From: Moritella sp. F3
Lineage (GTDB): Bacteria > Pseudomonadota > Gammaproteobacteria > Enterobacterales > Moritellaceae
Direction of reading: 5' to 3'
DNA: 64,000 bases
Assembly: GCF_015082335.1 (NCBI RefSeq)
Contig: NZ_BLRL01000002.1
Span: 472,569-536,568 of the forward strand
Shown: piece by piece, positions 7,919 to 18,269 of the stretch
How the letters are laid out: each line of letters begins with the position of its first letter
Numbering within the stretch: position 1 is the stretch's first letter
Position numbers and translations under genes: made by a program
The notes under the pieces: generated by a model
What the model was told of the DNA's origin: nothing
Database searches by the model: none
Seen by the model: only the letters and a program-made list of their open reading frames with translations

Positions 7919-10825
7919 TTAGTCGTTATACGCTTCAATTGGTGGGCATGAGCAAAATAAGTTACGGTCGCCATACACATCATCGATGCGGTTTACGGTA
8001 GGCCAGAATTTATCTTTCTTCACGTAAGCAGCAGGGTAAACCGCAGTTTCACGGTCATAAACACGATCCCAGTTAGCGTCAACAATATCAGCTAGTGTGT
8101 GTGGTGCGTTATGTAGTGGGCTTTGTTCTGCAGTCCACTCACCCGATTCAACTTTAGCAATTTCAGCACGGATGCCTGTCATTGCTAGGATGAAGCGATC
8201 TAATTCAGCTTTAGATTCAGATTCAGTTGGCTCAATCATTAGCGTACCCGCAACTGGGAAGCTCATTGTTGGCGCATGGAAACCATAATCCATTAGACGT
8301 TTAGCAACATCAGACTCGCTGATACCCGTTGCTTCTTTAAGTGGGCGTAAATCAATGATGCACTCGTGAGCAACACGGTCGTTACGGCCTTTATAAAGCA
8401 CAGGGAATAGTGGGTCTAAGTTTTGAGCTAGGTAGTTAGCATTTAAGATAGCTGTCTGTGTAGACGCTTTCAGGCCATCTGTACCCAACATGTTGATGTA
8501 CATCCACGTAATAGGCAAGATACTTGCGCTACCGAACTGTGCAGCAGATACCGCACCGTTATTACGGCTTTCTTTACCTGTGTCAGCAACAGAGTGACCA
8601 GCAACAAATGGTGCTAAATGCGCTTTAACGCCGATAGGACCCATACCTGGACCACCGCCACCGTGTGGGATAGCGAATGTTTTATGTAAGTTCAGGTGAG
8701 AAACATCAGAACCCATAGAACCAGGAGAAGTAAGACCTACCTGTGCGTTCATGTTCGCGCCGTCCATGTAAACTTGGCCGCCGTTGTCATGAATGATGCC
8801 ACAGATTTCTTTAATCGTTTCTTCGTATACACCGTGTGTCGATGGGTACGTGATCATGATGCAAGAAAGGTTGTCTTTTAGCTCTTCCGCTTTTTCACGT
8901 AAGTCTGCAACGTCAACGTTACCGTTAGCATCACACTTAGTCACAACAACTTTCAGACCCGCCATTTGCGCTGATGCAGGGTTAGTACCGTGTGCAGAGC
9001 TAGGGATCAGACAGATGTTACGATGTGATTCGCCACGAGACTCATGGTATTTGTGAATTGCTAGTAGACCAGCATATTCGCCTTGTGCACCTGAGTTAGG
9101 TTGCATACAAATTGAATCGTAGCCAGTGATGCTTACTAACCAGTCTTCTAACAGGTCAATCATCACTTTATAACCAACCGCTTGATCTGCTGGGCAGAAC
9201 GGGTGCATGTTGCTGAATTCAGGCCATGTTACTGGGATCATTTCTGCAACCGCATTCAGTTTCATCGTACAAGAGCCTAATGAAATCATTGAATGGTTAA
9301 GAGCTAAATCTTTATTTTCCAGAGATTTAATGTAACGCATCATTTCTGTTTCTGAATGATGAGAGTTAAATACTGGGTGTGTTAGGAATGCAGATTCACG
9401 TTCAACTGATGCAGGGATAGACGTGCTACCTGTTGCAGCCAGCTCAGCTTCTAGTGCATCAATCGAGATACCGTGGTCATCGCCAAGTAATACGTCGAAT
9501 AATGTTGCTAGGTCAGCTTGCGTGATTGTTTCATCGATGCTGATACCCACCTGATGATCAGTATCAAGACGGAAGTTAATACCCGCAGCTAATGCGCGTG
9601 TAACCACTTTCTCTTTATTGTCCAGTAACTCGTTATCAAGTTTAACTGTGATGGTATCAAACCAAGTATTGTTTACTAGGCTTAGACCGCCTTTAACAAC
9701 ACCAGCAGCTAACAAATCAGTGAAACGGTTAACACGCTTAGCAATATCTTTCAGGCCTTGAGGACCGTGATATGTTGCGTAGAAACCAGCCATGTTCGCT
9801 AGTAATACCTGTGCTGTACAAATGTTTGAGTTAGCTTTTTCACGGCGAATGTGTTGCTCGCGCGTTTGCATCGCCATACGTAGTGCTGGTTTACCATGAG
9901 TATCTTTAGAAACACCAATGATACGACCAGGCATAGAACGTTTATGTTTGTCACAGCTTGCGAAGAACGCCGCGTGTGGACCGCCATAACCCATAGGTAC
10001 ACCAAAGCGTTGTGAACTACCAAACGCCATGTCTGCACCAAGTTCTGCAGGTGATTTAATGCGTGTAAGTGCTAATAAATCAGAACCAACTGCAACAACA
10101 CCTTTTTTCGCTTGGATAGCAGCAATAATGTCGCTGATATCTGTTACGTCACCGTTCGTACCAGGGTACTGAAGTACCGCACCAAACAAGTCATGCTCAG
10201 GCGCTGTTTCTGCAGGGCCGCGAAGAATAGTGAAACCGAAGTGCTCCGCACGTTCGATCATCACGTCAGCTACTTGTGGGTGTACGCTGTCAGCGATAAA
10301 GAAGTTATCACATTTTTTGTTTTTAGAAACACGCTTACACATTGCCATTGCTTCAGCTGCTGCTGTCGCTTCGTCAAGGAGTGATGCGCTTGCTAAGTCC
10401 ATGCCGGTTAAATCGCATGTCATGGTTTGGAAGTTAAGTAGTGCTTCTAAACGACCTTGTGCAATTTCTGGTTGGTAAGGCGTGTATGCCGTGTACCAGC
10501 CTGGATTTTCGAATACGTTACGTAGGATAACATTCGGTACGTTAGTACCGTAATAGCCCATACCAATGTAGCTTTTGTTTACTGTGTTCTTCGCTGCGAT
10601 GGCTTTTAATTCTTGCAGTGCTGCAACTTCAGATAACTGATGGCCAGCAACAACGTCTTCAGCTAATAAGATCGAGCTTGGTACAGTTTGTTGAATAAGG
10701 TCTTCTAAAGATTCAGCGCCAACTTTCGTTAACATTGCTTTAGTTTCTTCGTCGCAAGGACCGATATGGCGACGGGCGAAATTATCATTTTGCTCTAACT
10801 GGGCAAGTGGGGTATGGGTTTTCAT
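7919..10825 (-). CDS. gcvP: Glycine dehydrogenase (decarboxylating), P-protein
   Basis: 968 residues, close to the 957 of E. coli. GcvP decarboxylates glycine with PLP and passes the aminomethyl group to lipoyl-GcvH. The fused two-half form is present. The PLP lysine is in [20 protein letters not shown] in the C-terminal half, and the N-terminus [16 protein letters not shown] is typical. It lies downstream of gcvT and gcvH on the same strand, but a terminator (10879-10911) separates it from gcvH, so it may have its own promoter or depend on read-through. Base composition returns to the core-genome level here, in contrast to the AT-rich island starting just past its stop. Confidence 0.97.
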   Translation of the reverse strand: MKTHTPLAQLEQNDNFARRHIGPCDEETKAMLTKVGAESLEDLIQQTVPSSILLAEDVVAGHQLSEVAALQELKAIAAKNTVNKSYIGMGYYGTNVPNVILRNVFENPGWYTAYTPYQPEIAQGRLEALLNFQTMTCDLTGMDLASASLLDEATAAAEAMAMCKRVSKNKKCDNFFIADSVHPQVADVMIERAEHFGFTILRGPAETAPEHDLFGAVLQYPGTNGDVTDISDIIAAIQAKKGVVAVGSDLLALTRIKSPAELGADMAFGSSQRFGVPMGYGGPHAAFFASCDKHKRSMPGRIIGVSKDTHGKPALRMAMQTREQHIRREKANSNICTAQVLLANMAGFYATYHGPQGLKDIAKRVNRFTDLLAAGVVKGGLSLVNNTWFDTITVKLDNELLDNKEKVVTRALAAGINFRLDTDHQVGISIDETITQADLATLFDVLLGDDHGISIDALEAELAATGSTSIPASVERESAFLTHPVFNSHHSETEMMRYIKSLENKDLALNHSMISLGSCTMKLNAVAEMIPVTWPEFSNMHPFCPADQAVGYKVMIDLLEDWLVSITGYDSICMQPNSGAQGEYAGLLAIHKYHESRGESHRNICLIPSSAHGTNPASAQMAGLKVVVTKCDANGNVDVADLREKAEELKDNLSCIMITYPSTHGVYEETIKEICGIIHDNGGQVYMDGANMNAQVGLTSPGSMGSDVSHLNLHKTFAIPHGGGGPGMGPIGVKAHLAPFVAGHSVADTGKESRNNGAVSAAQFGSASILPITWMYINMLGTDGLKASTQTAILNANYLAQNLDPLFPVLYKGRNDRVAHECIIDLRPLKEATGISESDVAKRLMDYGFHAPTMSFPVAGTLMIEPTESESKAELDRFILAMTGIRAEIAKVESGEWTAEQSPLHNAPHTLADIVDANWDRVYDRETAVYPAAYVKKDKFWPTVNRIDDVYGDRNLFCSCPPIEAYND

Positions 10826-10878
10826 GCAATTCCCTGTATATTTTACTATTACAAAATAAAAATAGCGTTTACAAAATT

Positions 10879-10911
10879 AAAAAAAACCCCGAGGCTAGCT
10901 CAGGGTTTCAA
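10879..10911 (-). terminator. Terminator between gcvH and gcvP
   Basis: On the minus strand a GC-rich hairpin (CCCTGAG-CTAGC-CTCGGGG) runs straight into a run of eight T. It lies just after the gcvH stop (10915), which would limit read-through into gcvP. Confidence 0.75.
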
Positions 10912-10914
10912 CAA

Positions 10915-11301
10915 CTAGTCTTCGATTGACTCGCCGTAAGCAGCAGCGTCAAGTAACGCTTCTAGCTGGCTTTCGTCAGACGCTTTAACACGGAACAACC
11001 AGCCTTCGCCGAATGCATCCGAGTTTACTAGCTCTGGAGAGTCTTCAAGTTCTTCATTGATTGCAACAACTTCACCACTGATTGGTGCGTAGATATCTGA
11101 TGCAGCTTTAACAGATTCGCCTACTGCGCAATCTTCGCCAGCTTCAACTTCATCACCAACATCTGGTAAGTCGATGAATACCATATCGCCTAGAAGGCCT
11201 TGAGCATGGTCAGAAATACCGACAGTAAACGTACCGTCGCCTTCGTTACGAACCCATTCGTGTGAAGATGCATATTTTAATTCAGTTGGGATATTGCTCA
11301 T
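10915..11301 (-). CDS. gcvH: Glycine cleavage system H protein
   Basis: 128 residues, normal for the family. GcvH is the lipoylated carrier that shuttles the aminomethyl group between GcvP, GcvT and the lipoamide dehydrogenase. The lipoyl lysine is K65 in the motif [18 protein letters not shown], and the YASSHEWVR start is typical. It sits between gcvT and gcvP on the same strand, 141 bp after gcvT, and is followed at once by a terminator. The ATG at 11301 is preceded by AAGGAAT on the minus strand. Confidence 0.97.
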   Translation of the reverse strand: MSNIPTELKYASSHEWVRNEGDGTFTVGISDHAQGLLGDMVFIDLPDVGDEVEAGEDCAVGESVKAASDIYAPISGEVVAINEELEDSPELVNSDAFGEGWLFRVKASDESQLEALLDAAAYGESIED

Positions 11302-11442
11302 TGTTGAAATTCCTTTTGTCTTATACTTAAATGATTATGTTTTTATTTGGTAACGCTGTAGACACTGAATTACGAATCTTTAATAACAAAGAACAGTAAC
11401 CCAGCTTACGTCATACAATTTTCAGTTAAATCAAACGTAGCA

Positions 11443-12537
11443 CTAAACTAGTTTTTTACCATTACGAACAAACGCCGGTTTAGTCACTGCAACTGGGATC
11501 AGCTTCTTACGCATTTCAACTTCGGCTGTTTCGCCGATTGATGCTGGAACACGTGCAAATGCAATACTAAAACCTAATGTTGGTGAGAAGCTACCACTGG
11601 TGATAACGCCTTCACATGCTTCGCCTTCAGCGTTAGTAAATACGACTTTTTGACCAGTACGTAAAATACCTTTCGCTTCAAGTACTAAACCAACAAGCTT
11701 GTCAGTGCCTTCTGCTTTTTGAGCAGTTAACGCTGCGCGACCAATAAAGTCACGTTCTTGTGGTTCCCAAGCAATCGTCCAGCCCATATTAGCGGCTAGC
11801 GGTGATACAGTTTCATCCATATCTAAACCGTAAAGGTTCATGCCAGCTTCAAGGCGTAGTGTATCACGTGCGCCTAGACCTGCTGGTTGAACACCTGCGT
11901 CCACAAGTTGCTGCCATAAATCGCAAGCCTGGTCTTGTGGAACAACTATTTCATAACCTGCTTCACCGGTATAACCCGTTGTAGCAATAAACAAACTACC
12001 CGCTTGTACACCAAAGAAAGGCTTCATGCCTTCAACAGCAGCATTTTGCTCAGCTGTGAATACAGTAGCGGCTTTTTCTTTCGCTTTAGGGCCTTGAACA
12101 GCAATCATTGCCAGTTCAGGTAATTCAGTAACAGCAACAGAGAAATCTGCAGCTTGTTTGTTGATCCATGCTAAATCTTTAACACGAGTCGCTGAGTTAA
12201 CCACTAAACGGTAGTATTCATCATTGAAGAAGTAAACGATAAGGTCATCAATAACCCCACCATCTTGTTGTAACATTCCGGTATAAAGAGCTTTACCAGA
12301 AACAGTTAATTTTGCCACATCATTGGCAAGTAAATAACGTAAGAACGACTTTGCATCAGAGCCTTTGATATCAACGATAGTCATGTGTGACACATCGAAC
12401 ATACCCGCATCTTCGCGTACAGCATTATGTTCAGCAATCTGAGAACCATAATTGATTGGCATATCCCAACCATGGAAGTCCACCATTTTTGCCCCTGCTT
12501 CTACGTGCTTCGGGAACAGTACTGTTTGTTGAGCCAT
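11443..12537 (-). CDS. gcvT: Aminomethyltransferase, T-protein
   Basis: 364 residues, the E. coli length. GcvT transfers the methylene group from aminomethyl-GcvH to tetrahydrofolate, releasing ammonia. Features seen are the N-terminal [15 protein letters not shown], the folate-site region MFDVSHM and [13 protein letters not shown], and the C-terminal barrel [18 protein letters not shown]. It is the first gene of the gcvT-gcvH-gcvP series. A long upstream region with nested inverted repeats (12538-13024) is the likely control site. I saw no glycine riboswitch there. Confidence 0.97.
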   Translation of the reverse strand: MAQQTVLFPKHVEAGAKMVDFHGWDMPINYGSQIAEHNAVREDAGMFDVSHMTIVDIKGSDAKSFLRYLLANDVAKLTVSGKALYTGMLQQDGGVIDDLIVYFFNDEYYRLVVNSATRVKDLAWINKQAADFSVAVTELPELAMIAVQGPKAKEKAATVFTAEQNAAVEGMKPFFGVQAGSLFIATTGYTGEAGYEIVVPQDQACDLWQQLVDAGVQPAGLGARDTLRLEAGMNLYGLDMDETVSPLAANMGWTIAWEPQERDFIGRAALTAQKAEGTDKLVGLVLEAKGILRTGQKVVFTNAEGEACEGVITSGSFSPTLGFSIAFARVPASIGETAEVEMRKKLIPVAVTKPAFVRNGKKLV

Positions 12538-13024
12538 TCTATAATTCCTTTAATTGACAGTTATTAATCAAGACTTTGGGATCAAGTAAAATTGCTTTTT
12601 TGCTTTTATATAAAGTATTAATAGGCGTTTCTATAAAACTTTATATAACGCTTTCATGTAAAGCCTATTACATGACAATAATTTGATTATACCCTTAGAT
12701 AGCACTCGTTAAAAATTATTTAAGGAATAGTAAATCTAATGGTTAAGCAAATAATAATGCCGGCAAGGCTAACACTTTAATAGCGGGAAAAGTTATTTCA
12801 GGGGGATAAGGACGTTGTAGATCACAAAAAACACATTAAAGGCAGCTGGATTTACCAAGTATTGACTATATTAACAATGATTAAGCTATTACGATGTTAA
12901 AAACAATAACTCATAACATTATTATAACTAATGCAAACAGGGTGTTTACATTAGTTATTCTCATCAATAGTGCGGTTAATCAGGCTGATTAATTACACTA
13001 TTTTCACGATTAAGTGTGATCAGC
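12538..13024. promoter_or_regulatory. Region upstream of gcvT with nested inverted repeats
   Basis: 487 bp without a gene. Close to gcvT, TATATAAAGT (12607-12616) pairs with ACTTTATATA (12638-12647), and TAATAGGC (12619-12626) pairs with GCCTATTA (12663-12670). The two sets interlock, so either could form but not both fully. The rest is AT-rich with no ORF. This is probably the promoter and operator region of the gcv genes. Conserved glycine-riboswitch motifs were not found on the minus strand. Confidence 0.4.
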
Positions 13025-14242
13025 TTAACGACTACTGTCTGATTTAGCAAGATCGGGTAGCTCACCATCTAAACCCATCGCCCGTTTAATAAAGCTAAGC
13101 TTTAGCGCAGGTAATGTATTTGATAAGGTTAGACCAATATCGCGGAAAATACGTTTCGCCGGATGACCGCCACTAAATAAACGCTTTAAACCTTCCATGC
13201 TTGAGATCATCACCGCGGCTTCAGCTTTACGCCAGCGTTCGAATTTACGCAAATGTGCATGACTACCAATATCTTTATTAGCGAGGTGATTTTCTAATAC
13301 ACATTGTGCCAAACTCGCCGCATCTAACAAACCAAGGTTAACGCCCTGCCCTGCTAAAGGATGAATGGTGTGTGCTGCATCGCCAATTAACGCGACACGC
13401 TCACTGGCAAAGCTACGAGCATAACGCATTTTAAGCGGGAATGCCTGACGTTGACCTTCCACTTTACACAAGCCCAAACGACCATCAAATGCCACGGTCA
13501 ATTGTTTGTTAAATTCACTTTCATCCATGGCTAGCAATGCTGTCGCACGTTCTGGTGGTAATGACCACACGATAGAACACAGATCTGGCTGCCATAACGG
13601 TAAGAACGCTAACGGCCCTTCTGGATTAAAGATCTGGCGGGCACAGGATTGATGCGGTTCAACAGTGCGGATATTCGCCACGATAGCATGGTGATTATAA
13701 TCCCATGTCGTCAGGGGAATATTCACTTGTGAACGCGTCCATGAATTAGCACCATCAGCGCCGACGATCAGTTTCGCAAACACAGGCTCTTGACCTTCTA
13801 GCGTTAACCAGGCGGCATCATCGCCACGGCTTAGTTTACTAATACGTGTACCTGTTAATAAGGTAATGTTGCTGGCTTTTTCTATTTGTTCTAACAGCGC
13901 TAACTGGATCACTTTGTTTTCAACTAAGTGACCTAAGGTGTCTGTCATTAACGCATCGCCGTCAAAGTCGATCTGGCCAAAGCCATTACGATCCCAGACT
14001 TGCATTGCGCCATAGGCTTGATGGCGGCGGCTTTCGATACCAGCCCACGCATCAACATTTTGTAATATGTTTTGGCTGGCACGGCTCAGTGCGCTAACGC
14101 GTAATTCAGGTGATGCACCTAATTCGCGATCCAGTTCATTACCTTCGATAACCACGATTTTAAGGGTGGTTTCCTTTAACGCTGCAGCAAAAGCAAGTCC
14201 AACCATGCCACCACCAACAACCGCAATATCATAAGATTGCAT
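13025..14242 (-). CDS. ubiI: FAD-dependent ubiquinone biosynthesis hydroxylase, UbiI type
   Basis: 405 residues. UbiI hydroxylates carbon 5 of the octaprenyl-phenol ring in aerobic ubiquinone synthesis. The FAD motifs are clear: the N-terminal Rossmann fold DIAVVGGGMVGLAFAAAL, LIVGADGANSWTR (about 165), and the C-terminal GDAAHTIHPLAGQGVNLGLLDA. The second gene of the pair, ubiH, lies 27 bp upstream on the same strand, the same order as in E. coli. UbiF and UbiH are close paralogues; the assignment to UbiI rests on the position after ubiH. Confidence 0.88.
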   Translation of the reverse strand: MQSYDIAVVGGGMVGLAFAAALKETTLKIVVIEGNELDRELGASPELRVSALSRASQNILQNVDAWAGIESRRHQAYGAMQVWDRNGFGQIDFDGDALMTDTLGHLVENKVIQLALLEQIEKASNITLLTGTRISKLSRGDDAAWLTLEGQEPVFAKLIVGADGANSWTRSQVNIPLTTWDYNHHAIVANIRTVEPHQSCARQIFNPEGPLAFLPLWQPDLCSIVWSLPPERATALLAMDESEFNKQLTVAFDGRLGLCKVEGQRQAFPLKMRYARSFASERVALIGDAAHTIHPLAGQGVNLGLLDAASLAQCVLENHLANKDIGSHAHLRKFERWRKAEAAVMISSMEGLKRLFSGGHPAKRIFRDIGLTLSNTLPALKLSFIKRAMGLDGELPDLAKSDSSR

Positions 14243-14269
14243 ATTAAATCCTATTTTCTCTTTAAAGAG

Positions 14270-15475
14270 CTAAAATAATTTGAACGCGCCAAGTGCTTGA
14301 CGTGCGAGTGCGCGTTTATATTCTGGTTTATAACCCATGGTGTGCAGGGCTAGATTACGACCGGCCACCAGTGGCGCGTAGTTATTGGCAAACAAGGTCG
14401 CTAATGAGGTCGTCATCCAAATCGTTTTTTGATGATCGCCTTGACGCTTATGCCAGTAACCTTTAGTGACGGCTTGATTGCCGACATCTTGATCGTTTAA
14501 AAAAGCGTGTTCAATTTGATGATGCAATACTGCGACATCACGTAAGCCAAGGTTATAACCCTGACCCGCAATCGGGTGCAGTGCATGCGCCGCATTACCA
14601 ATCACAACACTACGATGTTGAGTTGGCTCTAACGCTTCTGTTAATAGCAGTGGATATGAAAAACGTTGACCGGTTTTAGTAAACGAGCCTAAACGATAAC
14701 CGAAACGCTGTTGTAAACGTGCTAAGAATGCTTTGTCATCTAATGCCATGATCGCATCAACTTCATCACTGCGCACCGACCATACTAATGAACTACGTTG
14801 CTCTGTCATGGGCAATAAAGCTAATGGGCCGGTATCAGTAAAGCGCTCGTAAGCTTTGCCTTCGTGTAGTTTACTGGTGGTAACATTGGCAATGATCGCC
14901 GTTTGTTCAAAGTCGGTCACTGCAATAGGCACGTTCGTTAACTGACGTACCATTGAGTTGTTACCGTCTGCGCCGATTAATAATTTGCAGCGTAGTTGCT
15001 GACCGTCATCAAGGGTAAGATCGGTATGCTCAATTTGACGATCTAAGCTGACTAATTGATTTGGGCAATACCAATTGATATTGTTGATCTCGGCTAGATC
15101 TTGTTGGAATATATGCCCTGCAGTTTGCAGTTCGATCACTTGCCCCAATGCTGGCAAGTTGTATTCGCTGTGATCAAGACGAGTAAAACCCCAATGACCA
15201 CGATCGGATACATGAATATGTTTGATCGCTGTGGCTGTCGGCGCGATCTTATCCCACAGCTTAAACTGGTTTAAGATCTGTTGTGAACCATAAGATAATG
15301 CAATCACCCGTGCATCAAAACCAGGGTGGTTACTGGTCGTTGGTGGATTGGCATCAATTAACGCAATAGATAATTGACGACCATCCTGGTGTTGTATTTG
15401 GCTTACCGCGTGTGCAAGTGTCGCACCGACCATACCGGCACCTACAATTGCAATATCATATTCAACCACTGACAT
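14270..15475 (-). CDS. ubiH: 2-octaprenyl-6-methoxyphenol hydroxylase
   Basis: 401 residues. This FAD monooxygenase acts in ubiquinone ring hydroxylation. The dinucleotide motif DIAIVGAGMVGATLAHAV, the middle motif LLIGADGNNSMVR and the C-terminal GNAAHALHPIAGQGYNLGLRD are seen. Asn in place of Asp in GNAAH is the usual UbiH form, which distinguishes it from its neighbour UbiI. It precedes ubiI with 27 bp between. In E. coli pepP lies upstream; here a Sel1-repeat gene does. Confidence 0.9.
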   Translation of the reverse strand: MSVVEYDIAIVGAGMVGATLAHAVSQIQHQDGRQLSIALIDANPPTTSNHPGFDARVIALSYGSQQILNQFKLWDKIAPTATAIKHIHVSDRGHWGFTRLDHSEYNLPALGQVIELQTAGHIFQQDLAEINNINWYCPNQLVSLDRQIEHTDLTLDDGQQLRCKLLIGADGNNSMVRQLTNVPIAVTDFEQTAIIANVTTSKLHEGKAYERFTDTGPLALLPMTEQRSSLVWSVRSDEVDAIMALDDKAFLARLQQRFGYRLGSFTKTGQRFSYPLLLTEALEPTQHRSVVIGNAAHALHPIAGQGYNLGLRDVAVLHHQIEHAFLNDQDVGNQAVTKGYWHKRQGDHQKTIWMTTSLATLFANNYAPLVAGRNLALHTMGYKPEYKRALARQALGAFKLF

Positions 15476-15537
15476 TTCGATCCTAACAAGTTATTGAAAT
15501 TAAAAACGATGACACTATAACAAAACCAACAAGCGCA

Positions 15538-16302
15538 TTAACCTTCGAATCGGGTTTCTATTGGTAAATAAGCTAAAAAGCCTTGTTGTAAGTGATCAAA
15601 ATGCGCTTTACCCACTAAAATCTCGGTGGAGTTTAACGCTTGTGTCATCTCTGGTTCTGCGGCGATAGCCTCGTCGACACCGGCTTTTGCCGCTAATAAT
15701 GTCCACGCGTATGCCTTTAATTTATCGGCTTCAACGCCTTCACCACGGTAATACATTACCGCAATGTTCTGCCATGCTTGGGTATAACCTTGCGCGGCGG
15801 CTTTGTTGTACCAGTCAAACGCTTTGTTTTGATCTTGAAAACAACCAGAGCCCTGATCCAACATGCTGGCAAGATTATACTGCGCCTGTACTAGCCCGAG
15901 TGCTGCCGCTTGCTCAAAATAGCTAAACGCTAATACCGCATTGGGTTTACCCAACTGGCCTTGTAACTGTAATAACGCCAGATTAAATAATGACTCTGGG
16001 TGGCCACAATCGCCTGCGCGTTGATAACAACTTAACGCTTGGCTTAAATAGGTTTGCTGACCATCACCTTGTTCATACTGCAACGCTAATAAATATAACG
16101 CCATCACCACGCCTTCATCGGCTTGTGCACGACAAAATTCAAAGGCTTGCTGTGGATTAGTATAAGCATGGTACGTTTGACTAAATTGCGTATTGCGCGC
16201 TGCATGTTGCTCAGCGCTAAACGCAGACTCAGGCCAAACGATCGGGGCTGCGGATTTTGATTTATTATTCCACTGCGCCGTTAATTTGTTTATTAAAGAC
16301 AT
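15538..16302 (-). CDS. Sel1-like (TPR) repeat protein
   Basis: 254 residues with several Sel1/TPR-like repeats of about 36 residues between roughly 70 and 215, for example ALYLLALQYEQGDG, SLFNLALLQLQGQLG, AQYNLASMLDQGSG and AWQNIAVMYYRGEGVEADKLKAYAWTLLAA. Sel1 proteins usually serve as protein-interaction scaffolds. There is no signal peptide, so it is probably cytoplasmic. It sits between ygfB and ubiH, where pepP lies in E. coli, and may be co-transcribed with ubiH-ubiI (62 bp gap). No specific function can be given. Confidence 0.85.
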   Translation of the reverse strand: MSLINKLTAQWNNKSKSAAPIVWPESAFSAEQHAARNTQFSQTYHAYTNPQQAFEFCRAQADEGVVMALYLLALQYEQGDGQQTYLSQALSCYQRAGDCGHPESLFNLALLQLQGQLGKPNAVLAFSYFEQAAALGLVQAQYNLASMLDQGSGCFQDQNKAFDWYNKAAAQGYTQAWQNIAVMYYRGEGVEADKLKAYAWTLLAAKAGVDEAIAAEPEMTQALNSTEILVGKAHFDHLQQGFLAYLPIETRFEG

Positions 16303-16493
16303 AAAACACTCCTTGTCCTATTCATTTAATGCTAACGATTTACGTTAGATATCGCTATCCAGCGATAAATATCGATGGCGGTAAAGCCAATATGCGCAAC
16401 ATTATCATAGCGAGCTAAGGGTATGTTGCGCTTGCGATAAATCATCTTTTATCGAACTAAGTAGCTTGTTTTATAAACGAGCCGACTTATAAA

Positions 16494-17060
16494 CTAGTGC
16501 AGTACAGGTACTGCTGGGATATCACCATCGCTTAATTCATTAAAGCAATAAGTCGCGCCCATACGCACGTATTCAACGATCTCGTAAAAAGCTTCTTCCG
16601 CTTCATTACTGTCATCATCTGTATCTACGTCCATTTGCGCAATACTGGCAAAGTCAGCAATCAATTCTTTCACATCATCGCTAGCTTTCGTTTCTGTTGA
16701 ATGCACCATACCAAAACCGCCAAGGAAACCTTGAACCCATTCTGCTAATGCTTCCATGCGTAATTCTAACGCTTGATCCATATCTGGTAACAACAATTCA
16801 AAGCCTAATGTCATGTCTTTTAATGCAGCTTCACTGCTACCGTATACATCCGCTAAGATTGGCTGTAGTGAGTCAGGGATACCTAGACCTTCATTGATTA
16901 GTTCGTCAAACGGGACTAACCATGCTTTGTTGTCTAGCTTTACGCCGCCACATAATAAACCACAGATCACACCGTGCACATCGGCAGGGTTCACTAATAA
17001 ATCGCTTTGTTGTAGCTGCGCGTTGACGTCAGCAAAAAGAGGAAGTTTAACTTTATCCAT
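16494..17060 (-). CDS. ygfB: UPF0149 family protein YgfB
   Basis: 188 residues, family length. The UPF0149 signature is seen: an acidic helical protein with VNPADVHGVICGLLCGGV near the N-terminus and EALAEWVQGFLGGFGMV in the middle, ending in EEAFYEIVEYVRMGATYCFNEL. YgfB has been linked to regulation of stress and resistance genes in Pseudomonas; the role here is not known. It belongs to the conserved ygfB...ubiH-ubiI block, which in E. coli is divergent from zapA. Here a LysR/EamA pair lies between ygfB and zapA. Confidence 0.9.
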   Translation of the reverse strand: MDKVKLPLFADVNAQLQQSDLLVNPADVHGVICGLLCGGVKLDNKAWLVPFDELINEGLGIPDSLQPILADVYGSSEAALKDMTLGFELLLPDMDQALELRMEALAEWVQGFLGGFGMVHSTETKASDDVKELIADFASIAQMDVDTDDDSNEAEEAFYEIVEYVRMGATYCFNELSDGDIPAVPVLH

Positions 17061-17159
17061 GTGAGGACCTTACCAATTGATTAATGTATTTAGAATAATG
17101 ACGAGCATATTAGCATTTCACCCAGATCAAGACCATAGCCAAGCTGTTTTGCACAGACC

Positions 17160-18128
17160 TTAATCGCTGGATAATACCGCCTTACCTTGGGCCTTATCAC
17201 CCGTTGGTGGTTCTTGCTCATAACTGTGCAGGTCTTGATCATAACATTGCTGCTTGAGCCAGCGTCCAAGCTTAACGATGTCGGTTTGTTTAGCGCGGGA
17301 TTTTTTATAAACGAAGTAGAAGCTATCACCGGTTAAGATCTCGTGCATCGGGATTCGCACAAAGTTATGCAGGCGATCCTGGTCATTCATTAAGTAATGA
17401 TTCACCAAGGTGATGCCCTGATCATAGCGCGCCGCTTCAGCCGCCATCAACATATGACTAAAATAGTTCATCTTGACTGTTTTTGGCAAAGAGAAACCAC
17501 CTAATTCGCACCAGCGTTGCCAATCTTCACCCAACGCACTGTCGGGAAACACCGACTGCACCGATAATAATGGATATTCCCACAAGGCCTCTGGCAGGGG
17601 TTTATCTTGGATATGCTGCCAGGTCTTTTTGCCACACACCGGATATAAACGCTCGGCATATAACAACTGGCTGACAAAATTACGTTTCGGCGGGTACACG
17701 GTAATAAAACAATCCGCCACTTGATCGCTACAATCAGGTTCATCCGCCACCATATTCAACGACAACTCAATCTCAGGATATTGCTGACGCAAGCTATCTA
17801 ATCGTGGGATCAACCATTTCACCGCGAGTGAGCTGTATAAGGCTAGGCGGATCTTGCCCGACTTGCCCTCGCGGATCTGCTGGCTGGCATTGGATATATT
17901 CGCCAATGATTGGCTGATCTCTTCGTAATAACGCTCGCCCATGTCAGTGAGTGACAAAGTGCGGCCTTTACGGTTAAACATCGATTCACCCAGATATTCT
18001 TCTAACTGACGTACCTGATGACTCACCGCACTTTGGGTAATATTGAGTTGATCGGCGGCTTTAGAAAAACTATTAAAACGCGCGACCGCTTCAAAACATT
18101 GCAAGGCACGTAACGGGGGAAGTTTCAT
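17160..18128 (-). CDS. LysR-family transcriptional regulator, GcvA/DsdC-like
   Basis: 322 residues. An N-terminal winged helix (about 5-65, with FNSFSKAADQLNITQSAVSHQVRQLEEYLG) is followed by a periplasmic-binding-like effector domain beginning near GKIRLALYSSLAVKWLIPRLD. The LPPLRALQCFEAVARF start is typical of the GcvA/DsdC branch. It is divergent from an EamA transporter gene 141 bp away, the usual layout for a LysR regulator and its target. A long C-terminal tail after about 295 is low in structure. The effector is unknown. It is inserted, with its partner, into the otherwise conserved ygfB-zapA interval. Confidence 0.9.
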   Translation of the reverse strand: MKLPPLRALQCFEAVARFNSFSKAADQLNITQSAVSHQVRQLEEYLGESMFNRKGRTLSLTDMGERYYEEISQSLANISNASQQIREGKSGKIRLALYSSLAVKWLIPRLDSLRQQYPEIELSLNMVADEPDCSDQVADCFITVYPPKRNFVSQLLYAERLYPVCGKKTWQHIQDKPLPEALWEYPLLSVQSVFPDSALGEDWQRWCELGGFSLPKTVKMNYFSHMLMAAEAARYDQGITLVNHYLMNDQDRLHNFVRIPMHEILTGDSFYFVYKKSRAKQTDIVKLGRWLKQQCYDQDLHSYEQEPPTGDKAQGKAVLSSD

Positions 18129-18269
18129 TATTAGTTCAGCTCATACTAAAAATATATTTATCATTATACTTCATCATAGCTTTTCGAATATGCTACCTAC
18201 ATCACACTTTGTCTTTTCAATTATATAGCCTTGTTTGCTGTATATACTTTATATAGGTAGGAACACCCC

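Noticed and set aside
12538..13024. Glycine riboswitch upstream of gcvT
   Set aside because: Conserved riboswitch motifs were looked for on the minus strand and not found; only inverted repeats are seen.
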